Origin: Byssothecium circinans
Taxonomy: Eukaryota; Ascomycota; Dothideomycetes; Pleosporales; Massarinaceae
Assembly (NCBI GenBank): GCA_010015675.1
Contig: ML977000.1
Span: forward strand, 475,905-539,904
DNA: 64,000 nucleotides
Reading direction: 5' to 3'
Positions 53,722 through 63,006 of the stretch are shown here, in pieces; the stretch's first letter is position 1; each line of letters begins with the position of its first letter. The notes under the pieces were generated by a model. The model was not told where the DNA came from, did no database searches, and saw only the letters and a list, made by a program, of their open reading frames with translations. Position numbers and translations under genes: made by a program.

Positions 53722-54167
53722 TTATCCATCCGCTCCATTCGTTCGACGATCCCTGACTACGACCCCTTCCTTGATTTTATCACAGTCCTCTTGCAGCATC
53801 ACAGGCCATTTTGCAACACCTTTGTCTACTGCCTCGAACTCCTTCTTCCGCCCCCTCTTCACGCAGTACGTCATTTTCCATGGCAAGATTGTAGTATTTC
53901 TTGGAAATATTCTGCTTTCGCGTCTTTGAGTCCGTTGATCAACGCTTCGCGGACGAACGGGAGGTTGATTTCTTTCTCGTTTAGTATGGTGTAGCAGCGC
54001 ATGGTCTCGCGGTGGAAATTTTGCACGGGCATGATGGCGTCGTGGAGATCGCGGATTGGTCCGTAGATTTTGGTGAGTTTGGAGGCCAGTAGTTCTGCGA
54101 GGGATGGCTTGGGTGGGGGGAAGAACATTGTCATTGTTGTGGGTGAGGGCTCGGGCGTGGAGGACAT
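53722..54167 (-). pseudogene. Small helical orphan protein, frameshifted
   Basis: The ATG at 54167 begins MSSTPEPSPTTMTMFFPPPK, then SLAELLASKLTKIYGPIRDL, HDAIMPVQNFHRETMRCYTI and PFVREALINGLKDAKAEYFQ to a TGA at 53871. In another frame, KMTYCVKRGRKKEFEAVDKG and VAKWPVMLQEDCDKIKEGVV continue without a gap to 53722. No intron motifs lie at the junction near 53880, so a small indel is likely. No signal peptide. A TGAGTCA is at 54316-54322, 150 bases upstream. Confidence 0.45.
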
Positions 54168-54613
54168 TGCTGGTCGTTTGTGGCTTGGTGGCTTGGTGGG
54201 GAATGGGGAGTACCGCCCAGCGAGTTGGAAACGTGAGGGGAGGGCCGAAGACGTTGGTTGGTGGAGATGTTTGGGCAGTGAGAGGCTGAGAGGAGGAGTC
54301 GAGGGTATCCTTGGCTGAGTCAGGGGTGTGGGCGGAGTCAGAGGTGGGTGTGAGTGGTAAGTCTGAGATTGATAAGAGAAGTATTTGTATATTTGCATGC
54401 ACTCAACTGCAAGGTAACCGACTCCCCATTAATACACTAACAGAATTAAACTACATTCAGAGGCCAAGTTACCTATACCGTCGGACATTCCTTCTCGCCC
54501 CGCCCCGAGACTTCCGAACCAGCTTTCCCTTTGCCTTACCCGCTCTCCTTCGCCACCGGTTTCCACCTTCGCTTCCCTCCCCCTTTGAACTATCCTCGCT
54601 CGATGTTTTGGTA
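54168..54613. other. Intergenic with one TGAGTCA, no other gene
   Basis: Upstream frames of the 53722-54167 gene continue to 54398, but the Pro/Ser-rich, repeat-like content and the TGAGTCA at 54316 suit a leader or promoter better than coding sequence. Confidence 0.4.
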
Positions 54614-55157
54614 TCAGTACATATCCTCGTCAGGCATGGAAAGAAAGCACCGAAAATCCTCCACTGTTCTCTTCATCTTCCTTCGCATTTCTCTACACTC
54701 GAGCAGCTCCTGTACAACCTGCCCCCTTTGCCCCTGCATATAACGGTCAAACTCCACCCAGCTAGTCTCCATCATGCTTTCTTCAAGATCCTCAAGGATG
54801 CTTTCTTCAAGGTCCTCAAGGATGCTTTCTCCAATCTTCTTCCTTCCATTCAGCAGCCATGTAATCATCGAGTCGATGATCAGCTCGACTGAGCGGTTCG
54901 GAATTGGAGCAGCTTTTCCTTCATCCATTTCCTGAAGGAAATGATTGACAGGCTCAGTCCGGTTGCGCAAATGCACAGCGTGGAGCCTCTCCCTTTCTTG
55001 GATAATGTGTCCCGCACACTCTTTGATGTATCCCACACACTTTTTGATGCGATCATAGTCTGTTGTCGCTTCTGTGCGCTGCACTAGGTATTGGTGAGTG
55101 CTTTTTAAGTTTTTTGATCCCTTTGCGTCGCTTTTGCATTGTGTGTGGGGGAGCCAT
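54614..55157 (-). pseudogene. Small helical orphan protein, start separated by a frameshift
   Basis: The main frame (RTEATTDYDRIKKCVGYIKE, AGHIIQERERLHAVHLRNRT, IIDSMITWLLNGRKKIGESI) runs to 54614 but has no ATG upstream. The likely start is ATG 55157 (MAPPHTMQKRRKGIKKLKK), one frame away; the two meet in the A-runs near 55105-55115 (A6 and A5), so a homopolymer indel, real or technical, explains the break. The coding region contains two copies of a 24-base unit (54781-54828), giving ESILEDLEESILEDLEES. No signal peptide; unknown family. Confidence 0.45.
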
Positions 55158-55666
55158 GTTGGTCGTCTGGGAAGAGCGCTTTGCGATCCGTCGAAAAATG
55201 GGGTTTGAGGCAGAGTAATGGAAGATCTGTATAAAGATTGTGGTCAAAGCTTGTATAGCAGCGATGGTGTTCGTTGGTGCAAAGGAAGTGGAGCAGGACG
55301 CGTGGGCTTATAGAGAGAGTCGTGAGTCAGGTGCATGTACCAGTCAGTATGTATGCCTCAGTGCACTGACTCAAACTCCTATGATTCTTGTACCATGTCA
55401 TCGATATTATCAAAGACTCACTCCTACTCTACCTCTTCTTCCTCACAAAGTAGCACCAAGCTAGTAAGTCCTGTACCGGCACGAAGGTTTTTGTGCTTGC
55501 TATCTATATACTAGAATCTCCTCTAAACACGCCATTACAAGAAACACATAAAATAAGAGTCCCGATATCATCCCATAATCATCCCGACGTCCAAACATCC
55601 TCGTCTAAAGCCGTCTTCTCTGTCGGCTATTTGTTCCCGCTCTCCCCGGGACCTCCGCATCGGCTT
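55158..55666. promoter_or_regulatory. Promoter region with TGAGTCA and TGACTCA
   Basis: TGAGTCA at 55323-55329 and TGACTCA at 55367-55373 lie 170-220 bases upstream of the probable start at 55157. The rest of the stretch is the 3' flank of the next small gene. Confidence 0.45.
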
Positions 55667-56227
55667 TCACTTCCCCTTTCTCTTCCCTGCCACCGGTTCA
55701 CTATCGCTCCACTCCCCCTCCGAAATGCTATCGTTCAAGCTTTCAGCATCGCTGTCTGCTTTCTCTCGCTCGTCCTTGTCCGGTACCGTTGTTTCGTTAT
55801 CACCATACCAATCACCCTCCATCATGTCCGGGACCGTTATTTCCTCACCATCTATCTCTCTCCAATCATCCTCCATTCCATAGTGCTTTCTTATCGCTCT
55901 TATCTTTTCTGTTCCGAGAAAGCGTTCATATCCTCGACAGACTCTCTGTACCAAACATTCCATACCGTCCTTGAGCACCTCGACACTCTCCTGCACATGA
56001 GCCCCGTGGTTGTCAAGGATATGCCGTCGTTCCCCCAGAACCCAATAAAGGCCCTCAATGCATTCTCGCTGCCATTTCTTTTGCTCTTCGGGGGTCTGAG
56101 GATCAACGCGTTCGAGCATCTCGAGCAGTTGAATCATGTTTGGGTTGGTAGCTTCCACGAAGTTCTTGATATCGCAGAATACCTTGACATCTGTCACACT
56201 GGGTACTTTAATGGTTTCCGGGGACAT
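55667..56227 (-). CDS. Small orphan protein, helical with acidic tail
   Basis: ATG 56227, 186 residues, single exon. Helical core (VFCDIKNFVEATNPNMIQLL, EEQKKWQRECIEGLYWVLGE, VQESVEVLKDGMECLVQRVC) followed by an acidic, Ser-rich tail (EREKADSDAESLNDSISEGE) and a basic end (AGKRKGK) that might serve nuclear import. No signal peptide. A TATAAATA-type box (near 56360-56371) and TGAGTCA sites at 56397 and 56482 lie upstream. Unknown function. Confidence 0.6.
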   Translation of the reverse strand: MSPETIKVPSVTDVKVFCDIKNFVEATNPNMIQLLEMLERVDPQTPEEQKKWQRECIEGLYWVLGERRHILDNHGAHVQESVEVLKDGMECLVQRVCRGYERFLGTEKIRAIRKHYGMEDDWREIDGEEITVPDMMEGDWYGDNETTVPDKDEREKADSDAESLNDSISEGEWSDSEPVAGKRKGK

Positions 56228-57143
56228 AACTGCTCCTGTTTTTAACTTCTCGACGGGATGTTGCTTCGGGTATGTGGATTGTAGGTGTTTTGGAAACTGG
56301 ATTCGAGTTTGCGCTGTCGGTGTAGTGAGGTTATTATGCGGAAAAAGGTCGACGGTGAAGTATTTATACTTCTATCCCCATGACTCCAATACTCTGTGAG
56401 TCATAGTTCTTGAGTATGCCGACTCATAGGACTAGTCATATTGTTTATGGTTCGAAGAGTGACTTTGAAGATGATAGATTGTGAGTCAATAAGTCTCGGA
56501 GTCATGGTATAAATTAGTCTTTGACATAACTTTTGCTGCAGTCTCCGCCGTCGTCTCCGCCCCTACGGTTCTCTAGCTCGGAAACTTCCTTACCGTCACC
56601 TTTCTCCGAAACCTCAATGCCGCTCTGAACAGCATTTACTGTTCCTTAGTTTTCCGGTAGCACTCTTTATCTATACTTACGATTGCCTCGGAGGCCGCCT
56701 TCGCAAGGTTTCTATCTAAGATACTATGCTCGATAAGAAACTCCCCACGCACGTTGGCCAGATGTCGAAATACTGTGGGTCAATTCCCTCACGAGAGTTT
56801 TGCTAACTTGTGGGAGCTCAAGATGACGCATATTGACATCTTCATCCCAGGCGAGACTGTGACTGCACGGTTTGCGCATTAATGCCAGGCGGCTGAGAAA
56901 AACAGTAACGTAGTTTGTGAGGAGAGGCGAAGATATAGGAGATCAAGCGAAATTCAAGGATGTGGAGTGTTAGAAGTATACACTAACTTTAAATTACTTA
57001 GGCCCCCTAATAGAAGCACTTAAAAGAAACACGCCAAAAAAAAGTACAAATAAGATCATCACATCATGGACCCCCTAACCCGACGCCATCTCCCTAGCCT
57101 GCGCGCTGTCTTGAGAAGCTTCAACAACATCCGTTGGCGTGCC
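56228..57143. promoter_or_regulatory. Long intergenic with two TGAGTCA sites
   Basis: TGAGTCA at 56397-56403 and 56482-56488, with further GACTCA and GAGTCA half-matches between them (56380-56435, 56500). The sequence from 56540 to 57143 shows no gene on either strand. Confidence 0.45.
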
Positions 57144-57674
57144 CTAGTCCGACGGCTTAACTTCCTCCTTCGCGTTCACGTCCATAAAAAAACTCTCTTG
57201 GAGATGCTTCGAAAACTCGGTGAAATCAACTGGAAGTAGAAACTTTCCAATATCGAGCAGTTCCCGCGCTATTTCATTTTTGAGCTCCTCCCTCTGCGTC
57301 AGCCAGTCGTCGGCCCGTTTCTTCACACTTTCGTCCACGTTCTCCACCGAGTCATTGTTGAAGTGCATCAATACGCCGCATATGTTGTACGTTTTAACGA
57401 GTTCCTCGAAGACGGGCACCAAATCGTTCCAGGCGTCGACGTATGTGCTGCGGGCAGCGGAAACGGGATCTGAGAGAGCTTGTTTATCCAACTGTTTCGT
57501 TTTGGCACTTATTTTTTCGTGACCGGGCTTGAGGGTGTTGACCATGAAGACTTTAATGCCGGCTTGGAGTTTGGGAAGTTCCGTTTTGAGCCCGGCTGCT
57601 AATCCTTCGCTTGATAATTCATTGCGGTTTGGGAAGTGCGGTAAGGGTGCATTGATAGCTGTGAATTGCGACAT
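57144..57674 (-). CDS. Small orphan protein, helical
   Basis: ATG 57674, 176 residues, single exon. Sequence MSQFTAINAPLPHFPNRNEL leads to helices LAAGLKTELPKLQAGIKVFM, YVDAWNDLVPVFEELVKTYN and KKRADDWLTQREELKNEIAR. No signal peptide or membrane segment. A TATAAAAGG-type box is about 60 bases upstream and TGAGTCA at 57750-57756 about 76-82 bases upstream, the tightest promoter of the set. Unknown function. Confidence 0.6.
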   Translation of the reverse strand: MSQFTAINAPLPHFPNRNELSSEGLAAGLKTELPKLQAGIKVFMVNTLKPGHEKISAKTKQLDKQALSDPVSAARSTYVDAWNDLVPVFEELVKTYNICGVLMHFNNDSVENVDESVKKRADDWLTQREELKNEIARELLDIGKFLLPVDFTEFSKHLQESFFMDVNAKEEVKPSD

Positions 57675-58321
57675 CTTTGGAGATAGTGTTGTTATATGGT
57701 TTGTATGGAGGCCTTTGAAGGCGAGGAAAACGCCTTTTATACTACGCGGTGAGTCAGGGGAGGGCTGAGAAGTCGAGCGTCATGACTATGACTCGTATGT
57801 TAACTTTGACTTGCCAGGTATACTGGTGATACATACTGATGCAGTGGTTCAAGTGTTTCGACGGTAACGTTTTTCGAGGAACTTTACTTTGTATTTATGC
57901 ACTTAAGACCTGACTCCTCAATGACCAACGACTGGAGGTGTGCCAGTATCACTAGCCATCGTGGACCAGTCGATAATTTGGCTCAGGACTAAGGTAACAC
58001 AGGCCAATTCATGAGTCAGAAGGTCTAACGTAATCATTATCAAGTAAGTCAAACACCTAATATAGTTTTATTAGTTCCCAGGATCTTTTTTTTCTCGAGT
58101 CATATTTAGCAGGATACTATTTGACTCAAATACTCCCGTGAGTATAAGATAAGAAAAAGACTCTTGAATATATGAATTAACCTATATTGAGCCCTAACTA
58201 CGACCGCCGCCAACCAAAGTCCATCCTCCCATTACTTCCAACCTCTGAAAACTTCGCTCCATCGGAATGCTCATTGTCGTCTCTGGAGCCTCAACATAGC
58301 CAATCTCCTCACTCTCGCTAT
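57675..58321. promoter_or_regulatory. Promoter of the 57144 gene and spacer with TGAGTCA/TGACTCA
   Basis: Sites at 57750-57756, 58012-58018 and 58132-58138. The last two are in a spacer that belongs to no clear start codon. TA-rich patches around 58030-58180. No gene seen. Confidence 0.45.
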
Positions 58322-58769
58322 CTAGCACATGACATAACCTTCTAAATCCCAGCTAGCGCCTTTAACATGGATCCTTTCACCTGCCTCATACAACAGAAGT
58401 CTCATGCCCTTCTTTTCCAATTCTCTCCATCGAATCCACTCCCTGATTATCTCTTTCACTGCCTCAGCCTGGTCACCATATTTCTCCTCGACATCTGTGG
58501 GTTCCAATTGAAGAGCCTCATGTTGACAGTTGCATATTGTAAGCCTTCTTAAATTCTTCCTTCACTTCCTTCAGATCTTGCGTAATCGTCTTCAACGAAG
58601 CTTTTTGGCTTGAATCTCCCGCAGCAAGGGCTTCCTTATCAATGTCTTCGGCAATTTTTATGATTTCGGTACATTTAGGCTCGAGCATTTTCGTTCTGAA
58701 ACCCTCCGTGAGTTCTGTTATAGCCCACATTTGTGCGAGCAATGCAGTGTCATCAGACGAGCTATCCAT
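58322..58769 (-). pseudogene. Small helical orphan protein, frameshifted
   Basis: ATG 58769 begins MDSSSDDTALLAQMWAITEL, then TEGFRTKMLEPKCTEIIKIA and LKTITQDLKEVKEEFKKAYN to TGA at 58518. One frame over, EALQLEPTDVEEKYGDQAEA and VKEIIREWIRWRELEKKGMR run on to 58322. The overlap contains no GT...AG intron. The joined product would be about 150 residues. TGAGTCA at 58997-59003 and a TTTAAATA-type box (near 58873) lie upstream. Confidence 0.45.
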
Positions 58770-58996
58770 GGCTTCAAAAGAAGATAGCAAGGTCGTGTGT
58801 ATTTTTGAGGCAAGAAAAGCTAACGAAGACGTGTTGGAACGGTGTGCATATTGACTGTAGGCGCGATAACCGTTTAAATACTAGACGATGAGTCGGAGAG
58901 ATACAATGAGTACCAGCCGGAAGAGTCATGAATCTGACTGGAGTGATAAGTCGGTTTAACGTCCTCATCTCGAAATTACGGGATGAGGTGGTATAG

Positions 58997-59003
58997 TGAG
59001 TCA
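58997..59003. promoter_or_regulatory. TGAGTCA site (AP-1/Gcn4-type)
   Basis: Perfect 7-base bZIP site about 230 bases upstream of ATG 58769. It also marks the edge of the NLR relic. Confidence 0.45.
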
Positions 59004-59509
59004 AAATGCGAGCGCCCAGTCATCAGCGCACGCAGTCATCCCCATACAATGACCCTCGAGCGTCTGCAGCAGAGGCCCCCAGTATTCATCGAGTCCACAT
59101 TTTACCTGCACCCACCCTGGCATTTCTTGGGAGAACTGCTTCCCACAATGCTTCGCTCTGTTGCAAATACAAGTGCACCGTAGTCTTGGATCCCTGATCC
59201 ACTCCACATTGTAAATCGCGGCGCAACGTGAAATACCCTGGACACTATCGTTCTCTTACGCCCCTTTCTAGGGTTAGCAATAAAACTGCGTTTGCGTCGG
59301 CTCGCAGCTTACCTTAAGCATCGCCTGCAGCGTCTACATTCTACAGCAGGCTCATGGTGAAAGAAGCTGTGGACCTTTCCGCCGTCTACCAAGACACCAG
59401 CGCAGTCCGCTGCACACGCCTCTAGGTGCTGAATCCAGTACTCGCATGAGTATGCGATCCGCGGGAGACTGCTATTTACGATCTGGCTCGTAGCCTCCTG
59501 GATTCGCAC
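59004..59509 (-). pseudogene. NACHT-WD40 NLR relic
   Basis: Two minus-strand segments in N-to-C order. At 59500-59320, SSLPRIAYSCEYWIQHLEAC and LVDGGKVHSFFHH recall the region after the NACHT ATPase in fungal NLRs, where a YAC-x-YW-x-HL motif and a KVH-x-FL motif precede the repeats. At 59200-59004, QEMPGWVQVKCGLDEYWGPL with LQTLEGHC recalls the entry into WD40 repeats (LQTLEGHS pattern). The NACHT domain itself and most repeats are absent, and frames are broken. In related species such genes control heterokaryon incompatibility and may sense invaders. Confidence 0.55.
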
Positions 59510-59720
59510 TCCTGGCTTTTGTAGGTCGCAGCGCGCTGTGTATTGCGTCCAGTCAAGACCTGAAGTCTACAGTGCGGGCAACGAGGCTGGGAGGCAGCAA
59601 ATGGCGCTGTCGGCGCCTCGTGCCATGCTATTCCTTTACACCCTACACGCACGACGAGGACAGCCCCTCCACCCTCCCGACCCGTCGTAATGACTCCGAA
59701 TGTCGAGCCGACCGCGATGC

Positions 59721-59932
59721 GAGGATTACACCGTCGGATGGATATGCGCCCTCCCGGTCGAGGTGGCGGTGGCGCAGGAAATGTTGGAGGAAAGCACGGG
59801 GACCTTGAGTGCGACGACGACGACGAGAATATATACTCTTTAGACTCTGTTGCAGGACACAACGTCATGATTGTATGCATACCGGCCGGGCGTATCGACA
59901 ACAACCCAGCGGCAGCCGTAGCGGCGCGGAGT
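59721..59932 (+). pseudogene. Nucleoside-phosphorylase-like (NLR N-terminal) domain relic
   Basis: EDYTVGWICALPVEVAVAQE from 59721, the typical opening of the purine/uridine phosphorylase-like domain found at the N-terminus of many fungal NLRs and ankyrin proteins. A one-base shift near 59793 then gives KHGDLECDDDDENIYSLDSV and AGHNVMIVCIPAGR with NNPAAAVAA, the expected continuation. It breaks off near 59932. It is on the strand opposite the neighbouring NACHT-WD40 relic, so the two come from different genes or from an inversion. Confidence 0.7.
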
Positions 59933-60099
59933 CCTTTTACCCAAACGACTTCAACCGCTCTAGTGTGCGCATGAGACTATGAGCTGTCGCTCGCCACGGT
60001 GGAAGGACAGTAAACTTAGCGACAGCTCCGACTCTTCGATATGGTTGAGATTAAATGTAAGTCGAGGTAGGATGTAAAGCGGCAGAGGGATACCGACCT

Positions 60100-61702
60100 T
60101 TACGGCGCACTTCTGTCTTCTCTCCGGTGCTTCCGCAGCATACCCCGCCTTGATATCCAACGCATCTTCAGTTGCAGACGTGACTCTCTAGTAAGCGCAA
60201 ACATTAGAAATACCACTGGAAAGCATATTATCCAGAAGATCCAGCTTTTTCTTTTCCCCGGTAAGAACTCGTCGCTCATGGAGAAAATAGCAGCTATGGT
60301 AGAGAGTGGGATAAACAACATCGTTAGGTTTGTGATCCTAGCCAAGCTCATCGCATTTTTGTTGGCCAATTGTGCTTCTTGTATGCTGATGAACTGCAAG
60401 TAAGATTGCGAAAACATATCCGCCATCGTGATGAGTTTGGCGCAGGACTCATGGATCGCATCCCAACCGTCTTGCTCCCAACTTGGGACTGCGACATCAG
60501 CGACGACACGGCTATGGACCAGTCCTAACGCAGCCATGTTTTCTTCGGTTTCCTTGATAAGAACATCCATTCTGGATTTGACGTTGACAATAAACCCAAA
60601 CAGGTCGTGGTGCCAACTACGGAGCACACCTTCTGCAAAATCCCGAAGATAGTCGCAGCGATTGAATGGTAGCGAGTCTCCCGGAAGGCGGGCTTGGAGC
60701 CTGAGCATATTCAGATAGCGGCGACGCAGGAAAGCGAGAAAAATGGATATAACAAGCTTGCGTGCTATTTCGGTGGCGGCCCTAGGATCTTGGACCCGCT
60801 GCTGAGCAACTTGGCTAATAGAAACTATATCGTCGAACATGGAGTTGTACCGAGGATGCAGCCAACCGTCGCCCCAATCCGACGCATTTGTGGGGAGAAT
60901 CTGGACGCTACTGAAATCCGGAAATAGAGAATTCAATTCGGAAGAGGCTCGGCTGTCTAAATCGTGATTGACCTTGACAAGACTGCCTGCTGGGAAGACC
61001 TTGACATAGTCCCCAATTGGGGGATCCACAAGTAGCACCGCTTTCCATCAGGTACATTAGCAGATGAGCTGCCAAGTAAAAGAGGTAGTGCTTACAGTCC
61101 CACGAGTCGTCAATTCTCGCGCCCGCAGTCCAGAATGAAAGGATGTGGTAGCTTTTCGGTTGGTCGATCAACGGCCCCTTCGAATTATAGCAGTAAATAT
61201 GACGATTTACGTTGGCATTCCAAGAAAACACGTTGCTGTGCTGGCTGGATCCTGCATCAATTTCGATACGCTGAGTTGACGCGTACCTTATGAGGAACCC
61301 ACCGTCCGAGAATCGACAAAACGGATTTCGATGGTTGAAGGTAGGTGCAGTAGGGACGTCCCAATGAGCGCCAAAGAAGCTTGGGGGAACACGTAACTGC
61401 GAACCAAGAACTTCTACGTAATTCCGGGAGAGATCTTCAAGCAGGAATAACCTTTGCCTTATATTTCGAGCTTGAGTAGTAGCAGTTTCTTCGAGATATT
61501 CTTGCAATTCTGTCGAGCTTTTGAAAACCCTCTGCCCGGAGTATATTCCCTTCGAGTACTCGAGAACCGCTGCTCTGCCCATTTCACGTTCTTGCGGTGC
61601 TTGAACTTGTAGATTATGAAGGAAGCTGGGAAATAACTCGCATAACTGACGGTTCAGTAATTCGAAGTACTTTCTTCGAAGCTCTTCTCCGGAAAGCGAC
61701 AT
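60100..61702 (-). CDS. CorA-like membrane protein
   Basis: Model: complement(join(60100..61040, 61096..61702)), 515 residues; GTAAGC donor, GCTAATG branch, GAAAG acceptor. The N-terminal 300 residues form a soluble domain (RQRLFLLEDLSRNYVEVLGS, PPSFFGAHWDVPTAPTFNHR). The helical bundle WEQDGWDAIHESCAKLITMA and SLARITNLTMLFIPLSTIAA leads into a membrane segment, then DEFLPGKRKSWIFWIICFPV as a second. The MLFIPLSTIAAIFSM pattern and two C-terminal helices match fungal CorA-like proteins related to Mg2+ channels, though the GMN selectivity motif is replaced (FSMSDEF), so ion transport is doubtful. Ends in a basic tail. Confidence 0.75.
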
Positions 61703-61856
61703 TGCTTTCGCGTCGGTGATTCAAATGTGGTAGTCGTGAGGTATCACAGGGGTACTCTGGGGGGACAGCAGGTGCCTGATTTATGTCAAATTTTGAGCTC
61801 TGGGAGGACGGGGAGGTGTGCACCCGCTTTGGCAGTATCGCCGGTTAGAGGGCTAT
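61703..61856. other. Promoter region of the CorA-like gene
   Basis: Short 5' flank of the CorA-like gene, up to the hairpin at 61857. Nothing else seen. Confidence 0.4.
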
Positions 61857-61924
61857 GCGTACTCGCGCCACACACTACCTCGCTTCCTCGGTACGAAGCG
61901 AGCTAGTGCGTGGCGCGCGTACGC
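61857..61924. repeat. Hairpin: 29-base inverted arms, 10-base loop
   Basis: Arms 61857-61885 and 61896-61924 pair at about 26 of 29 positions (GCGTACTCGCGCCACACACT... against ...AGTGCGTGGCGCGCGTACGC). Very GC-rich. It lies about 155 bases upstream of the CorA-like gene's start. It could form a strong stem in RNA or cruciform DNA, or be a tiny fold-back element. Confidence 0.65.
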
Positions 61925-62023
61925 GGGCGACAACTACCATAGTAACTTCTCCGTATCGTTCTACGAATCATTCCCAACTCTAGGCGCCACGCCTTCAGCC
62001 GCAGAGCGGTAACGCAAAGTCTA

Positions 62024-62166
62024 TTCACATACAAAGGGTGAGTTTCAGCAAAAATTAGGTCATGTGCTCGGTACATCGTATGGCATTCTATCGTTGATTA
62101 GCTAAAACTGGGATCTTGCCGAGCATGTTACCTAATTTTTTCTATAAGTCACCCTTTGTACGTGAG
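62024..62166. mobile_element. 143-base MITE with 48-base inverted ends and TA target sites
   Basis: Ends TTCACATACAAAGGGTGA (left) and TCACCCTTTGTACGTGAG (right) are inverted copies; the arms match over about 48 bases with a few C/T-type differences. TA at 62022-62023 and 62167-62168 flanks the element exactly, as for Tc1/mariner-type insertion. The loop has no coding capacity. Confidence 0.8.
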
Positions 62167-62418
62167 TAGTAAGATGGCTCCATGACCAAGATGCTATCGT
62201 CGATATTGGTACTCCTAATTAAACCCAGATTTATTATATCGGAGCGACCTATGGAAATCTGGACGCACATTTAAAAGCAAAACTATGGCATTGTACTCTA
62301 TGGAATTCCTGCCCATCATCAAGTCGGACCATTTCCCTCACGCCAGCATGCAGCGTTTACTAAAATATAACGCCATTAGGGGCTCGACTTAGGGATTTGG
62401 ACGGCTAAGATTTGGACG
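62167..62418. other. Intergenic, no supported gene
   Basis: Spacer between the MITE and the 3' end of the small gene at 62419. Nothing seen. Confidence 0.5.
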
Positions 62419-63006
62419 TCAAAGCTCGGCACCAAGTGAGTTCCTTCCTAAAACTTCCCTAATTCCTCTGCGCAAATTTGAATAGATGCAATTCGCAATT
62501 GCCGCTTCGACATCAAGGTCCACCGGTTCTCCGCAGCTCAATATCAACTCATTCATCTCCGCTTGCCTTGGACAGTCTCTCATCTTCCCCGCAATACATT
62601 TCTCGTATTCTTGTTTGATAAAACTAGGACACGTCTCCTTCATCAAAGTGCAGAAGGATAGTTGGTATCGCCAGTTGAGTACGGTTTCCTCGTCGGTAGC
62701 GGCAAAGAATTCTTGGTGTTTGAGTTTGAAAACTTTGTAAGCCTCGACCGATTTCGTAATAGCATCATATATCTGCTCCCTCTGCTCCTTCTCCGCTGCA
62801 GTGCTTTCGTTCTTTATCATTGACTTGACAAGGCCTTCCAGCTCTTTTAGAATACCCGTTAGCTCGTTAGCTTTGTTACGTAGGGCTATTGGAGATCCTT
62901 CGATAGGGGTCGTGAATGGGGCAATTAGGGATCGTAGGGATTGTAGGAGTTGCGTCTCGGCGGCAGATGCGTGCTTACTCTTGTGCTTACTCTTGCTTGA
63001 GCCCAT
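62419..63006 (-). CDS. Small orphan protein, helical
   Basis: ATG 63006, 195 residues (MGSSKSKHKSKHASAAETQL). After a basic, His/Lys/Ser-rich start the chain is mostly helical (LLQSLRSLIAPFTTPIEGSP, NELTGILKELEGLVKSMIKN, IYDAITKSVEAYKVFKLKHQ) with six Cys in the second half (SFCTLM, TCPSFI, KCIAG, DCPRQ, LSCGEP, NCIYS). MGSS could be N-myristoylated, which is inference. No signal peptide. A TATATAG box near 63133 and TGAGTCA at 63204-63210 lie upstream. Unknown family. Confidence 0.6.
   Translation of the reverse strand: MGSSKSKHKSKHASAAETQLLQSLRSLIAPFTTPIEGSPIALRNKANELTGILKELEGLVKSMIKNESTAAEKEQREQIYDAITKSVEAYKVFKLKHQEFFAATDEETVLNWRYQLSFCTLMKETCPSFIKQEYEKCIAGKMRDCPRQAEMNELILSCGEPVDLDVEAAIANCIYSNLRRGIREVLGRNSLGAEL

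Noticed and set aside
53722..58769. Frame breaks in the small genes explained by ordinary introns
   Set aside because: No GT...AG pair with a branch site spans the junctions; the breaks are one-frame shifts within a few bases, some in homopolymers, so indels (real or technical) fit better.
59476..59904. 142-codon minus-strand frame opposite the phosphorylase-like relic
   Set aside because: It is a shadow of the plus-strand relic; only the plus strand shows a recognised domain pattern.
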